NCBI GenBank assembly: GCA_943736015.1 | Contig: OX031063.1 | Span: 35,494,172 to 35,558,171, forward strand | Reading direction: 5' to 3' | Source of the DNA: Tridacna crocea | Taxonomy: Eukaryota; Mollusca; Bivalvia; Cardiida; Cardiidae | Length of the DNA: 64,000 nt | In this document: one piece after another, positions 42,290-53,851 of the stretch | Layout: every line of letters starts with the position of its first letter | How positions within the stretch are numbered: position 1 is the stretch's first letter | The notes under the pieces: model-generated | Told to the model about the DNA's origin: nothing | Database searches by the model: none | The model's input: the letters and a program-made list of their open reading frames with translations, nothing else | Position numbers and translations under genes: made by a program

Positions 42290-42412
42290 GAGTCATGCTC
42301 TGTGAAGAGGAAACTTAATGCATCTGCAAAATGTATCGACCTAGGTCAGCCTGCGCATTCCACGCAGGTTGACCTAGGTCGAAACATTTTGCTACAGGTC
42401 AATTCTTTGACA
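42290..42412. repeat. Family G hairpin MITE
   Basis: GTCATGCTCTGTGAAGAGG, TTAATGCATCTGCAAAATGT, hairpin TCGACCTAGGTCAGCCTGCG / CGCAGGTTGACCTAGGTCGA with apex CATTCCA. Confidence 0.88.
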
Positions 42413-42486
42413 TGTCAAGGGACAGATCTTCCTAATGATTTCGTCGGTTGTTATACACAATTAATTTTATGAATCCATGATCATGC

Positions 42487-43230
42487 AATGACTTGGTTAG
42501 TATCGTGTAACACGGACATGCGACTTGCTTGGTATCGTGTAACACGGACATGCGACTTGCTTGGTATCGTGTAACACGGACATGCGGCTTGCTTGGTATC
42601 GTGTAACACGGACATGCGGCTTGCTTAGTATCGTGTAATACGGACATGCAACTTTCTTGGTATCGTGTAACACGGACATGCAAATTGCTTGGTATCATGC
42701 TTGGTAACATGGACATGCAACTTGCTTAGTATCGTGTAACACGGACATGCAACTTGCTTAGTATCGTGTAACACGGACATGCAACATGCTTGGTATCATG
42801 CTTGGTAACATGGACATGCAACTTGCTTAGTATAGTGTAACACGGACGTGCAACTTGCTTGGTATCATGTTACACGGATATGCAACTTGCTTAGTATCAT
42901 GCTTGGTAACATGGACATGCAACTTGCTTAGTATCGTGTAACACGGACATGGAGCTTGCTTGGTATCCTGTAGCATGGACAGGCAACTTGCTTGGTATCA
43001 TGTTACACGGATATGCAACTTGCTTAGTATCGTGTAACACGGACATGCAACTTGCTTAGTTTCGTGTAACACGCTTGGTACCATGCAACACGGACATGCA
43101 ACTCGCTTGGTACCATGCAACACGGACATGCAACTCGCTTGGTATATTGTAACATGGACATGCAACTCGCTTGGTATATTGTAACACAGACATGCAACTC
43201 GCCTGGTATCATGTAACACGGACACGCATA
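42487..43230. repeat. 32-bp minisatellite
   Basis: About 23 units of ACTTGCTTGGTATCGTGT AACACGGACATGCG. The first six are nearly identical; later ones vary, and compound units (GGTATCATGCTTGGTAACATG) recur, showing a higher-order pattern. All three minus-strand frames are open over long stretches because the unit lacks stops and 3 x 32 gives a 32-residue period; these are not proteins. Confidence 0.95.
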
Positions 43231-43284
43231 AAACTTCTTCTTACCAGATCATGGCTCATATACAAGGATCTTCTGGTCATAGGT

Positions 43285-43490
43285 CTAGGTATCTATTCAC
43301 CAACCATTCTTAAGTACCGGTATATTCTAAAAGTTTTTTCTTTATTCAATAAGTCTCCAAATTTGAAAGAAATTGTTACACCACCTCTGATTAGCTCGGA
43401 CGAATTATTCAGCCAGTCAGAAGTTGCATACCCTCTTAATCTAGAAAGGAGAACGAAATTAAGAATGTTTGGTGAATACAAACCCTGGTC
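43285..43490. repeat. Family F foldback, diverged
   Basis: TATTCACCAACCATTCTTAAG left end, CTCTGATTAGCTCGG / GCCAGTCAGAAG centre, AAGAATGTTTGGTGAATA right end. Confidence 0.8.
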
Positions 43491-43665
43491 GCTGAGATGT
43501 CGTTTTCAAGAAGGCAAATGAGAACAAGCCAATCTCGTCCAGGATTGACGATCATCATTTCAAAATTATTTTTTTCTGTGTCACGGCTAATTATTGCTGT
43601 GGTGATTATATAGAGGAAGAGAGCATCAACATGGAAAGATCCTTGCAAAGCACTGGTAATCTCCG

Positions 43666-43830
43666 TGATCCATTGTACCAAGCAAGACATCATATTATTC
43701 TGGATCCACATAGTCTAGTGACTAATTATATCGTGAGGTACACTCGTCCATTGACTTGCAGAAATTTGATTAATAGTAAAAGGATTCTACCCAGGTCTGT
43801 GCAGGCTGACTTAGACGATATTTTTGCGGA
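43666..43830. repeat. Family G-associated fragments
   Basis: GTACCAAGCAAGACATCATAT..GGATCCA and later GGATTCTACCCAGGTCTGTG..GCAGGCTGACTTAGACG, both found beside G hairpins elsewhere (57448, 62795). Confidence 0.5.
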
Positions 43831-44221
43831 TGTATTAAACTTCATTTTCCAGAGCGCCACTAATATATCTATGTTTTGTATTTACCAGGAAAATAAAATC
43901 TAAAAGTGGGCCGCATAGAACACAAGAACTCAATTAAAAGTAAAATGTCTACGAAACTGATATTTTTTATGGGGAATAATTTTGCTCGTTTTCTTTTTCA
44001 GTTTTTCCTAGTCTTTATACTAGGTTAGGCATTTTTCCAACCTGTCATTCATACTGAATACTGATTTAGTTCTTACAAAAAGAAAATAGCAGAGAGATCT
44101 AGATCGATTTTCTTGTCCTCTTTTTCACACCGTGACATAAAGTACAAATCCTTTAGAAGGAAAATCGGTTCGTCTAAAATAAAAGGAAATATAGCTCGAA
44201 GTACTGCCTTCATAAAACGGT

Positions 44222-44412
44222 TCCGAGTTCACATTTACCAACTGTTCTTAATTACGTTCTTGATGTAATTCTAGATTTGGAAAGTAACGCAACTTCTAAT
44301 TGGCTAAACCAATTGGTTTAGCCAATTAGAAAGTTGAGTTACTTTTAACTTTAGATAAATCTTGAAATTTATATATTAAATGTTCCTTATAATTGTTGGT
44401 GAATGTAGACCC
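44222..44412. mobile_element. Family F foldback
   Basis: GAGTTCACATTTACCAACTGTTC, centre AACTTCTAATTGGCTAAACC / GGTTTAGCCAATTAGAAAGTT, right end ATTGTTGGTGAATGTAGACC. Confidence 0.85.
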
Positions 44413-44569
44413 TCGAGATTGTTTTTCTATCTTTGGATTTAAAAAAGAGATAAAGTAAGGGAATTGGACAAAATATCTGAATGAAAACAAAAAAAAAACT
44501 TTGATATGCACTGGCAAAATTCTTTTTTTTTTGCATTTGCGTGATGCATGATGCCAAGCAGGTCGTTAC

Positions 44570-44712
44570 CTAATTGATCCACGATATCTATTATGTCTTG
44601 TAACATACTGAATCATGAGGTAGTATTGACCTTGGACATGCAGAAAGGCTTTTTTTTATTACAAAAAGGAAATCGGTTCGACCCATGTCAGCATTCACAA
44701 TCTGGTTGGTCG
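44570..44712. repeat. Family G remnant
   Basis: CATACTGAATCATGAGGTAG, GACATGCAGAAAGGC and TTCGACCCATGTCAGCATTC. Confidence 0.5.
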
Positions 44713-44999
44713 TGGTAGTGGCATAGACTGCAATGGTTTGAATGTACTCGTGAAGAATTATTTCTGAAATCGTCAAAACGCTCTAGATAATATCATTCTA
44801 GCCTTCATCTTCAAGGGTAACTCGAAATTTAAACGAGAGACAAACGTGAAAAGGAGCTAACGATACGGGCGAGAAAGGGTAATATTGTTAAATCCAATGG
44901 GATTTGTCCTTATCATGTCGTGTTTTTTTTTTTCAAAACCTTTACTAGATGTCAGAATTCCAGACTTACCTATATAAAAACCACTGCACAAATTGCTGG

Positions 45000-45135
45000 T
45001 CAAAATACATGCTTTGTCTTCCAAAAAGGAAGAGAAAGAAGTGGGAAAAGGAAAAAAATGCTGATTACACACATTTTCTCAGTTTTTAAAGGAAACCCCT
45101 GTAGTGAAAACATTGTTGCATGCGTTAAAGGGTTA
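45000..45135 (-). repeat. Family A MITE, decayed
   Basis: AGTGGGAAAAGGAAAAAAATGCTGATTACACACATTTTCTC, then AACATTGTTGCATGCGTTAAAGGGTTA; only part of the hairpin is paired. Confidence 0.55.
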
Positions 45136-45454
45136 CCAAGAGCCTGATTTTTTATTGCTTTACGATTGTACGATTCCGAGTTTTCCGCATTAGAGGAAGC
45201 AATATTATGCAATTTAGGACGACAGGCTCTCATAATTTTCGGTACTGTGGTTTCAAATCCAATGGAGAGAACACAGAATGTCTGTGGACGTAACGCCAAG
45301 ATTGTTTATTGTGGTCGGAACTCATCATAAACTCTAATGACTTCTTTTTATTTTAACACTTATTTGCCGGTTTGAAAAATAAACCCCCACACAAATCATC
45401 CACACTTTCTAAAGACGCCCACAACATCCTTTACCACACACAAGATCTATGTTT

Positions 45455-45850
45455 TTGTATTCATCTGTGACTACATATATCACTGCATTTGTTTCCATTT
45501 ACGACTTTATATATCTTTGCATTGTTTTCGATTTACGACTACATATATCTGTGCATTCATTTGCATTTACGGCTACATATATCTGTGCCTTCGTTTCCAT
45601 TTATGACTACATATATCTGTGCATTCGTTTCTATTTACTACAAAATATATCTGTGCATTCGTTCCGTTTACGACTATATACATATATATATCTGTGTCTT
45701 CGCTTTCCATTTACAAGAGCATGTATTTCTGCTTTTGATTCATTTCCATTAATGAGTAAATTAATTTGCACTTTTGTTTCTGTGTACGATACATGTTTCT
45801 GTATGTCGCTTTCATTCACGAGTACCAGTATTTGTGTCCTCGTTCATCAC
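45455..45850. repeat. 34-bp minisatellite
   Basis: About seven units of TTTACGACTACATATATCTG TGCATTCGTTTCCA, decaying after 45700. A 158-codon plus-strand frame and others on both strands follow the unit and are not taken as genes. Confidence 0.88.
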
Positions 45851-46275
45851 ATTCTGATGCTTTATGCTGGTGTGATTCTTTATGAACTAGGCTTGCATTT
45901 CTTTCTCCAGACAGTTAGAAAATAACACGATTGCATGGCCTATCATTGAACCACATCACACCCTTAAAGGCGACCACGTGATGTAATGATTCGAACAGAG
46001 CATTTCCGTGGTCCAAGCTATCTTGTCGTTCTTAATATTCGTATACATATGGGTCACACTCAGACTGACATTACAAGCTAGTTTAAGTCGATTTTTGCCA
46101 ATTAGAAATCTTGTTGATGTCAATGGATCATACTACCTCATAATTTAGTTTTTATTAGACAAAATGGAATTTCATTGATCCATAATTATGCGATGATTTG
46201 CTTGGAATAAAGCCTCGTGGAATGCAGAAATCTTATTTTACTAGCACATGGCTCATATCACTTTAATTACGTCAC
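45850..46275. other. Flank duplicated near 47.2 kb, then unassigned DNA
   Basis: CTGGTGTGATTCTTTATGAA just after the minisatellite resembles CTGGTGTGATGTTATATGAA at 47228. The remainder (about 45930-46275) has no recognised feature. Confidence 0.5.
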
Positions 46276-46348
46276 ATCGGTTTACTTCAAAAACCTCGTA
46301 ACAACATCTTATCTTAAGCTGTAGTTAAGAGGTTTTGAAATAAAACCT
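46276..46348. repeat. Family D hairpin, diverged
   Basis: ATCGGTTTACTTCAAAAACC..CTTAAGCTGTAGTTAAGAGGTTTTGAAATAAAACC. Confidence 0.8.
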
Positions 46349-46360
46349 ATAGAGTATATT

Positions 46361-46438
46361 GTCGGTGTACTTCCACAACCTCGTAACTACAGCTCGTTAC
46401 AAGCTGTAGTTACGAGGTTTTGCAAGTACACCGACGAC
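46361..46438. repeat. Family D hairpin
   Basis: GTCGGTGTACTTCCACAACC..TCGTAACTACAGCTCGTTACAAGCTGTAGTTACGA split arms; ends GTACACCGACGAC. The outer arms (GTGTACTT / AAGTACAC) differ from other D copies yet still pair. Confidence 0.88.
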
Positions 46439-46689
46439 ATCGTTGTAAGAGAAATTCAAAAAGCATTACGAAAAAATGTGAAATTGCTTGTAACGGTACA
46501 CGTGTGTTTTGAAATGTGGACTGAACAGTCTTGATAATGCCGAGACTGTTCCAATGACCTGCACCTTTCATCTAGCGTAAGTCAAAAGAAGGTTTACTAC
46601 ATTGCCCGTTAGCACTTTATCACGCAAGTCAGCACCTTATGGATCCGTAGACAGCTATTTTGTCTGACAATCGCCTGAATCTGAAGATA

Positions 46690-46830
46690 GAATGACCCTT
46701 ACACATGCACAAATTTACAAGTAGCAAAATATTTTGACCTATGTCAGCCTGCGCGGACTGCGCAGGCTGACATGGGTCAAAATCTTTTGCTGGTGCATTA
46801 AACACCCTTGTGACAGAGCAAGGTTCATTT
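46690..46830. mobile_element. Family G hairpin MITE
   Basis: GCAAAATATTTTGACCTATGTCAGCC / mirrored to GGCTGACATGGGTCAAAATC, apex GCGCGGACTGCGC. Right flank GGTGCATTAAACACCC, GTGACAGAGCAAGGTTCAT. Confidence 0.88.
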
Positions 46831-47159
46831 GTATTCTGACTTTTGTATTATGCTGCACTTTTTGCCGATAAACCAAGGATCTCAAAAAAAAAAAAACTTT
46901 TCGTGCTATGAGAAGCAATCCAACGAAATCCGGGACTGGTTTTGCTTTGAATCACAAGCGCTAGGAACATTTTCCTGGCGGAAACAGACATTTCCCCCAT
47001 TGTGGCGGAACAATGGCGCATTTTCATGCCCTGATAGTTTCTCCCCACAATTCACGCTGACTCGACCCGCCGACCGTTGATATTATTTGTTAGGATTTCA
47101 ATAGCAAGTTTATCGTTAGGAAATGTGATTAATTATTTTCTCGGAAGAATTTCAGGCTT

Positions 47160-47345
47160 TTTTTCCGTTTGCCTTCGTTCCCATTTACGAGTATCTGCGA
47201 CTCGGTTTTTCCCCATCCTATTTCTACTGGTGTGATGTTATATGAACTGAGCATGCGTGAAATTGCTACAGCGACCTTAACCTTGCCACGGAACATATAT
47301 GAACATGTATTCTGTTTTTGTCCCAGGACCTTAGAATAAGTGATC
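47160..47345. repeat. Paralogue of the 45.4-kb minisatellite edge
   Basis: CTTCGTTCCCATTTACGAGTATCTG is a single 34-bp-type unit, followed by CTGGTGTGATGTTATATGAA and CCAGGACCTTAGAATAA, in the same order as at 45820-45925. Confidence 0.6.
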
Positions 47346-47429
47346 AGTTTATTTGACATTGGTAAAACATAGGGACATAAAATTACAAAAACATGAGACT
47401 GAAAAAACACGCTACACATTCGATCAGTC

Positions 47430-47575
47430 TATTTCAATCGACCAATCAAGCAACCATCCAACGAACGAAAGACCCAACCGACTGAACGGCCGACCATCCA
47501 ATGAATGAACCAACCAAAAAACCAACCAACAAACAAACGAGCAAATCAACCATCCAACCATACAACCGAATCCTT
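47430..47575. repeat. AACC/ACCA-rich low-complexity DNA
   Basis: Repeated CCAACCAA, AACCATCCAA and AACAAACAAAC words. Confidence 0.85.
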
Positions 47576-47689
47576 GATCATTTGCTATATTTTACAAGAA
47601 AGTCTGAATGCTGCAATTTGAGTGAAGCGTTTATCAAAAGACAAAATTTAAGATTGAAGTAGATTAAATGCAAATGAATTTCTGTCTAA

Positions 47690-47815
47690 GAAGAGCTAGA
47701 AAACATGGTGGGAAAAATAGATAAGGCCTATTTCAAGATTTTTTTTCTTTTACCCACGATGCATTTTTTACAGATTCTTAAAACTTGGGGCTGTGTGGAA
47801 AAGGGTTTACTTGTT
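47690..47815 (-). repeat. Family A MITE, degraded
   Basis: GAGCTAGAAAACATGGTGGGAAAAAT, TTTTACCCACGATGCA, CTGTGTGGAAAAGGGTTTA. Confidence 0.6.
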
Positions 47816-47929
47816 GATGTAAGAGCGTGAGAGAGTTTCCAGTAAATTAAGTAATTTTGATGAAGGTGTTTGTGATGTCATACAAAGGCATGATGAGGAG
47901 TCGTTAACACTTAATCTGATAAATAACTT

Positions 47930-48195
47930 TGCGCCAACCATTCTTGAGAATATTCTTAGTCTTTTTCTCCAAGGTTTTCTAAATTTGTAAGTAATATAAC
48001 TTCTGATTGGCTAAACCATTTGGTTGGACACTTTTCGCTTTAATGATTTTTTTTTTGTATGACAGTGGTCTGTGTACCTTGTTCTACAATTATCTTTGAA
48101 TTATCATCTTACACTGACCTGCACTATCGTTGATCTGTTTTCATGTAATTGATGTACAGAATTCCAAGATGATCTCTTTTTGCATGATGGGTCAA
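47930..48195. repeat. F-H chimera
   Basis: The left half of an F foldback (GCGCCAACCATTCTTGAGAA..TCTGATTGGCTAAACCATTTGGTT) runs directly into the right two-thirds of an H element (ACACTTTTCGCTTTAATG..CTCTTTTTGCATGATGGGTC). The junction lies at the F palindrome centre. Confidence 0.75.
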
Positions 48196-48755
48196 ATTTT
48201 GGAACTTTGAAGGTGACGACAGAGAAACATTCAGTACTCAAAAATTATAATTGCCAGAACAATCAAATCGAGGCAAACATAGGCGGGAACAGACACGACT
48301 TTTTTAAACGCTAACCAGAGTTTTAAATTTACGTAAAAACTGCCAGTCACACGGAGGAGATATTGATTAAACTACTGAAAAAGAACATCAGATACAATAT
48401 ATGGCGTGAGCTATAGCCGCAGTGAGATAACGGAAATACAGTTGACAACGGCTTTGATCACCAAACAAACCCAATAGACGGTAATGTCGCACAAGCCCCA
48501 TATTTCTGCCGCAAGAAAAAACATGAAGACCTCTCTTACGTAATCCATTCAAGCTTCATTGGTAACCAGCAGTTAATTTATTTCAGCTCGCAGACATTTG
48601 TTTCCAAGAATGAGATAACTGTTTAATGGCACATTTCTTTCTCCAGTGCAAGTTTAACCAAGTGAACAATTACATCAGATCGGCCTCGTGTCGGTAATTT
48701 AGTTGATTTCCATCCAGGAATGACTTCCTAGGCCCATGCATGAAACGGCTTTTTT
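48196..48755. other. Unassigned DNA
   Basis: No recognised feature. Confidence 0.45.
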
Positions 48756-48821
48756 AAAACCTTGTTGAGAAAGGAGCAATTGCTTGTGTCAAGCAATTGC
48801 TCCTTTTCTAACAATGTTTTC
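48756..48821. repeat. A/B-type hairpin with a third apex
   Basis: AAAACCTTGTTGAGAAAGGAGCAATTGCTTG - TGT - CAAGCAATTGCTCC..: arms related to A/B (ACATTGT, AAAGGAG) but with an apex GCAATTGCTTGTGTCAAGC. Flanks do not match A or B clearly. Confidence 0.75.
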
Positions 48822-49605
48822 CATTTCATTTTTAACATCAGAAAACCTCACCTTCCACTACTTGTCCATTGTTTGCTTACAATACTGATGCAGCTTCATG
48901 TCTTTCACACAATATACAGTTTACATCTCTGAGAACTGATGAGTCTAAAAGAATGGTTAGATAAGGAGCAAGTCCTTGCAACAAGCGGACATTCCTTGGC
49001 TTCCTCTGTGTTTTTTTTAATAAGACGCAAAACTACATTTTCTTCATTCAGTGCCTACCCTCGTGTACGTAGACAGTGATCGGTTTGCCCACCCACACCT
49101 CGCCCATTCCCCTAAACCCTACTTTTCTATTTTGGCACTCCTTAGGCAATCCTTTGGTAGAGATAACCTTGAGCGAAAGAGATCCTTCGAAAAACCTTTT
49201 CCATGCCATCCAATTAAATAGTATCCTTGTCTTTGAACACTTGTCGTTTGAAGCTCTTTTGCTATTACATTTACCATTTGTATCAACTGCCACACATGTT
49301 CGAACATAATAACGGCATAAAAGATATCGTTGTTAAAGAACAAGTTCCTTTGAAAAGATAAGTTTTCTTTTGCCCAACGATGTTTATCGTGTGAAAAGAA
49401 AGAAGAATCTTGGCTTCATTTAACAAGGTTGTCATCTTTTTCTTTGTAGTGGATAGTGTTGTGGAAAAAAAAACCTATATGGTTATTTGTAGGAACTGTC
49501 TCTGATTTTGAGGGGGATGTCTACTGCCGTTGGGGTATTCTCTTATTTATAAAAGTTGGCGTCCAAAACAAACACCGTTGACGCCTGTCGGGCGCCGTTT
49601 CTTGT
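48822..49605. other. Unassigned DNA
   Basis: Overlapping short frames on both strands near 49048-49343 have no recognisable domain. Confidence 0.4.
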
Positions 49606-49700
49606 TTCGTTTGACCTTCTATCAAACTGCCATGTGTTTTACGACCCGTTGGCCGGAAGCTTTTCAAAACATTGTAGAAAAATGAAAATTTCTTGATAAA
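49606..49700 (+). repeat. Family A remnant
   Basis: GTGTTTTACGACCCGTTGGCCGGAAGCTTTTCAAAACATTGTAG, the left flank and start of the hairpin only. Confidence 0.6.
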
Positions 49701-50381
49701 AACCAAAACTCAAGTTCAACGTTTGTGCCGTCGTGTGTTACTGTCAAGTGCAAGTGTTTTGAATCAGGGCGAGCCAAAAATTGATGTTTGGGAATATTAA
49801 GCAAATCAAGAGTGAATATATAACAAGTAAGTAAATATAGTCTATCTGAACATTGTATATGTACTTAAATAGACGTCCTGACGCCATGATGATTTCGGGT
49901 GTTTCTTGCACACGAAACATAAAATGCAACTGAAAGTTGCGGAATGGTCTAGACTAGTGAGGTATCACTTGTCACAAGTCGGCCGATTCCGTTCCTACAC
50001 CTTTTTTTCCGTACCTACACCTAACCTCGTCCATATCAACGTCATTTCCATTTTGAAATGAGAATCACGTGATTCAATTTATAGCACGCCACTGACAGTT
50101 GCTTCGCAACGACATAAGCAACCTCGATGAAGTTAATAGTATTCAGATCTGTCTATTTGTCGGTGAAAACTTCAATCGGAATTGATAAACCACGTTAAAA
50201 ATGAATGTATGAACTGTTTGTCAACTGAAATATAGTAGGAAAGATTTTGATAGAAAATTGAGACTCAAATTTTCTATTGTAAGAGGAACCTGACAAATTT
50301 CAGAACGGTAAACCGGCGTATCGGTATTGGCACAACTTTCTTTCTGAATCACTAAATACTTTACTTACATGTATTAGTAGT
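49701..50381. other. Unassigned DNA
   Basis: No recognised feature. Confidence 0.45.
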
Positions 50382-50456
50382 GAGAGGCGAAAAGCCTGTG
50401 GAAAGAAAGTTTGCCTCAACCGGATATCAGACCGGTTGGGGCGAACTTCCTTTCCG
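50382..50456. repeat. Back-to-back SINE-1 fragments
   Basis: GGCGAAAAGCC..GGAAAGAAAGTTTGCCTCAACCGG is the inverse of the SINE-1 segment after the B box, and is followed within 10 bp by ACCGGTTGGGGCGAACTTCC, the same segment in forward orientation. Together they form a foldback made of SINE sequence. Confidence 0.75.
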
Positions 50457-51335
50457 CCGGTTTTCATGATTTACTTTATTTAACAAATAAGTGATACGAG
50501 GCTTGTCGAATAAACATATCTTAGTTACAATTTTTGAAACTCCGAAGAAAACGTTTGGTAAAACGGTCTTTCCTGGATTTTGCTGATAAGAAAATTTTCT
50601 ATACCAAATCGGTCCCCACATCAAGAAGTTTTAGTTTATTCTTCTGATTATGTGCCTGCCTTGGTCAACAATCTTTGATGAAAGTCGATGCAGCTAGAAA
50701 TATTCCTATCTAACGCTGAATAGCCACCACTCTTTGTCATCGATTTCTATGTGTGCCAGTTTTGATTATATACGTCAGAGTAAATGAATACGAGGAAGCG
50801 TCATCAGAAGGAAAATACATTAAGAATTATCATGAAAAACATAATTATTTATATGACAATGAGTTTAGTTTAAAAGTTTTTGTACCGACTGTTCTTAAGA
50901 TTTAAAGAAGTGAAGTAAGGTAGCATGAAAACAGCTGTTTCTCCAACCCCTATCCCTAATTAATTCCGGCTCCCAGGTCATTACCTTCTACTTACGTTTT
51001 CAGTCTTTAAAGCGGATAAATTAAAAAAATAGTACAAATGCAATATGTATTGGTGGTGTATTGTTGGAAATGATTCCAGTTCTATACGAGAAATGATTCC
51101 TGCCGCTTGGACTGTCACTCAAGGGTGTATCAGCTTCTAGGATACAATGGTACAGCCAAGATCGGAAATTGTAACCAAACGTATTACATGTACTAAGTTT
51201 CAGACCATGTTTCTAAAGTCGATACAAATGACTTCAACCTTTTCAAGTGTAGATATTTAGGCTTTCATCTTGTTACTGTTTGAAATGTTCTGTTATGCAT
51301 ATATTCAACCTTTTGTCGAGATTCTGGAGATAAGA
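50457..51335. other. Unassigned DNA
   Basis: No recognised feature. Confidence 0.4.
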
Positions 51336-51366
51336 GGGGGTGGGGTGGGGGGGGGGGGGGAGGGGA
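51336..51366. repeat. G-rich tract
   Basis: GGGGGTGGGGTGGGG then a long G run, A, GGGG. Potential G-quadruplex. Confidence 0.9.
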
Positions 51367-51822
51367 AGGCAGAGCTTAGGTCTTGCGCAATGTTAAATTT
51401 TCTCTCGAATTATATGTACGCACCAGGAAAGTCACTACAACTTCAATTCCGTATGTAAATTGGACCACACATACACATACTTAACCAGCCTCTGTTTTTT
51501 CCGTATACTAATATTTCTTTTAACCTTTGAACTGTCATATAAGTTGTACGAAATTTCCCAGAAAGTAAACGAATATTTCGACTAGAAAGCTAAACTGTTG
51601 CAATTTTAAAGTTGCATCTTCGGAAAGTAGAACAAAACAAAATTATTGCAAAATCTCGAGAGCTTCCATTTACGTCGATCATTGTTATAGATGAAGCCCT
51701 TTACCGAAACGTGGACCGATGTCTTTAATGCTTTATACCAGAAGACAACATTCTTGACTTTTTTTCGAATGAAAGCATGTGCAAACAATAATCTAAATAT
51801 GGCACACATGATGGAATATGCT

Positions 51823-51945
51823 TAAAAAAACATTGTGGGAAATGGAGAAAATGCTGGTTCCCAGCATTTTCTCCTTTTCTCACGATGTTTGCAAGAGCTT
51901 TCTTTTCAGGATTGAAAAATTAAGAGCAGACATAGTTAAAGGTGA
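51823..51945 (-). repeat. Family A hairpin copy
   Basis: AAAACATTGTGGGAAATGGAG, apex GCTGGTTCCCAGC, right arm TTTTCTCACGATGTTT; right flank GAGCTTTCTTTTCAGGATTG. Confidence 0.75.
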
Positions 51946-51984
51946 AGTACACTGAGGTCCCATTTCATGCTTTTGATTGGACAT

Positions 51985-52150
51985 AAAATGTGGCTTACAT
52001 AATGGAATAGGCTTCTATAAAAAGTAAATAAATCATTGTGGGAAAAGGAGAAGATGCTGGTCGCCAAAATTTTCTCCTCTTTTCACAATGTTTTCAGAAG
52101 CATTCTTCTTCAGGATCATAAAATTAAGAGCTTATACGGTAAAGGAGGAA
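51985..52150 (-). repeat. Family A hairpin copy
   Basis: AATCATTGTGGGAAAAGGAG..TGGTCGCCA..CTCCTCTTTTCACAATGTTTTC, CTTCAGGATCATAAAATTAAG, ACGGTAAAGG. It follows 51823-51945 with a similar right flank, so both may stem from one duplicated unit. Confidence 0.75.
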
Positions 52151-52436
52151 GCATCTTGAGTTCCCTATTTCTGCTTTTAAATGGAAAATGATAGAGAAAT
52201 AAATCACATTAGGTTTTATGAAACTCGCTACATGTCACTCGTGATTTATGTTCACCAGCAAGCATAAATGTTAACTTAATCATATCCCCGTCTTTGTGAT
52301 AGATACAGAATAGTGATATATGGCCCATTATTTCTCTAACAGACAAGATCTGCTCTCTATTATATTTGATGTGATGCTCTTAGAAGTTCATCCTTCAGGA
52401 ATATCACTGACTAAGCACCCGCAAAGATAAAACGAC

Positions 52437-52860
52437 TACGGTAACAACAATATCAACAACAGTTTTATTATTTTTGCCAAGCAACAACAACAAAAATGAC
52501 GACGACAATAACAACCACAACCACCACTATAACCACCAGCACAACACGTTCTATTATTTTTGTTTAATGAATTGATTGAATAGTATTTTCAGGGTGGCAG
52601 CTCACATTTCCATGTATTTCCTAGGTTCCATAGGCACTAGGCTAGGGCTCTGAAATATCTCATTCCAAAGGGCACTCCCACGAAGGGCCAAGTGGATCAA
52701 GCAAGGCTCGAACCCGGGGCCTTCAAGGCACGAGTCACTTTACTACTGAGCCACGCAGGACCCTCTATTATTATTGCATGCAACACCAACATCAATAACA
52801 GCAACTAAAACAACAATAACAAGTAGAACAACAACCTGGATGGCTACAATGACAACAGTA
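52437..52860. repeat. AAC-rich simple repeat split by a SINE
   Basis: AACAACAATATCAACAAC and ACCACAACCACC before, and AACAACAATAACAAG after, the SINE at 52563-52764. Confidence 0.8.
52563..52764 (-). mobile_element. SINE-3, tRNA-derived, with TSD
   Basis: Minus-strand head GGGTCCTGCGTGGCTCAGTA (A box) and GGGTTCGAGCC (B box). Flanked by CTATTATTTTTG (52551-52562) and CTATTATTATTG (52765-52776), a 12-bp duplication with one difference. Inserted in an AAC-rich tract. A diverged relative is at 27124. Confidence 0.85.
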
Positions 52861-53851
52861 TTGTACACGTTCAATGAAATTCTTCTTATTTTTTCTTCTG
52901 CTTAGATTTATTAGCCTTATGAAACGATTACTTGAGAGGTCACTTGCAGCCATGGCAAATTGATATAACAAAGCTTTTTTGAAATATTCTATATAAAGTA
53001 AACCACGTTTATTTCCTGTTTCGTTTTTTTTTATTTGGCTTTAATACAAAACCATGGCGAAATGGACTGTGTATCAGAACAATTTTGCAAGAAAAATGGG
53101 TTTAGACAGCGAATTCTGTGGAGATCTGCTATTTAAACGCACTACTATTGGAGAGGTCTGATGACCTCTGAAATGAAGGTACTGACCGTAAAGCGTGCTC
53201 AGTAATGTAGTTGAAAAAGGTCCTTTTCTGAATGTTGCCTTTATTGAAATCTAGAATAAGACAAGCGAAAAACGTATGCACTGTAAGAAAGAGAATGTTA
53301 GAGGATTTAACATGAATAATAAAACTTTGCTGGATGTTGCCAAGTCTGCTATGGGATAATTTTTTCTGTAATAATTCTTTATTTAGCCACTGTCAAATGT
53401 GTGGAAGAGAGAGCAAAATGATGTAGCACAAGTTAATTGCTAGCTTTCTCGTAGAAAAATATCTGATGAAATAGGACTGAAACTGAAAACGATTAGAGAG
53501 CTGAATCTTGAAATAGTATGGTACGGTAACAACTTAAGTTTGGGCACAGAGCAAGAAAAAGTTCTCGCCCGCTGCTTTCTTGAAGCCCAACAACGTTATT
53601 GTCTCGACCCAGTTGGATATTTGGATTTCGCGTACTTAACGGATTTACCTAGCAAGGCCGGGTTTTAACCAGACTGATGGGAAAGGCTTTTGAATACATC
53701 GTGGGAAAATAAGAAAATTTTGATAACAGGTGACAAAAGTAGTCTTTTTCAGGTTAAGATCAGACTGCACGGAAAATGCATTATGATCTTGCCTCAACAA
53801 CATTTTTTTTTCTACTCGATCTCTAATCCTTTAACCGCACAATTGTATGCT
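52861..53851. other. Unassigned DNA
   Basis: A weak A-like fragment at 53680-53725 (GGCTTTTGAATACATCGTGGGAAAA). No gene recognised. Confidence 0.45.

Noticed and set aside
42432..43225. Repetitive minus-strand proteins (VRVTRYQASRMSVLHDTK type)
   Set aside because: All three frames of one strand are open because the 32-bp minisatellite unit lacks stops; this is a repeat artefact.
42487..43230. CRISPR array
   Set aside because: Direct repeats have no unique spacers and the sequence is eukaryotic; it is a minisatellite.
45449..45925. 158-codon plus-strand frame
   Set aside because: Encoded by the 34-bp minisatellite and its decayed edge; other frames on both strands are open too.
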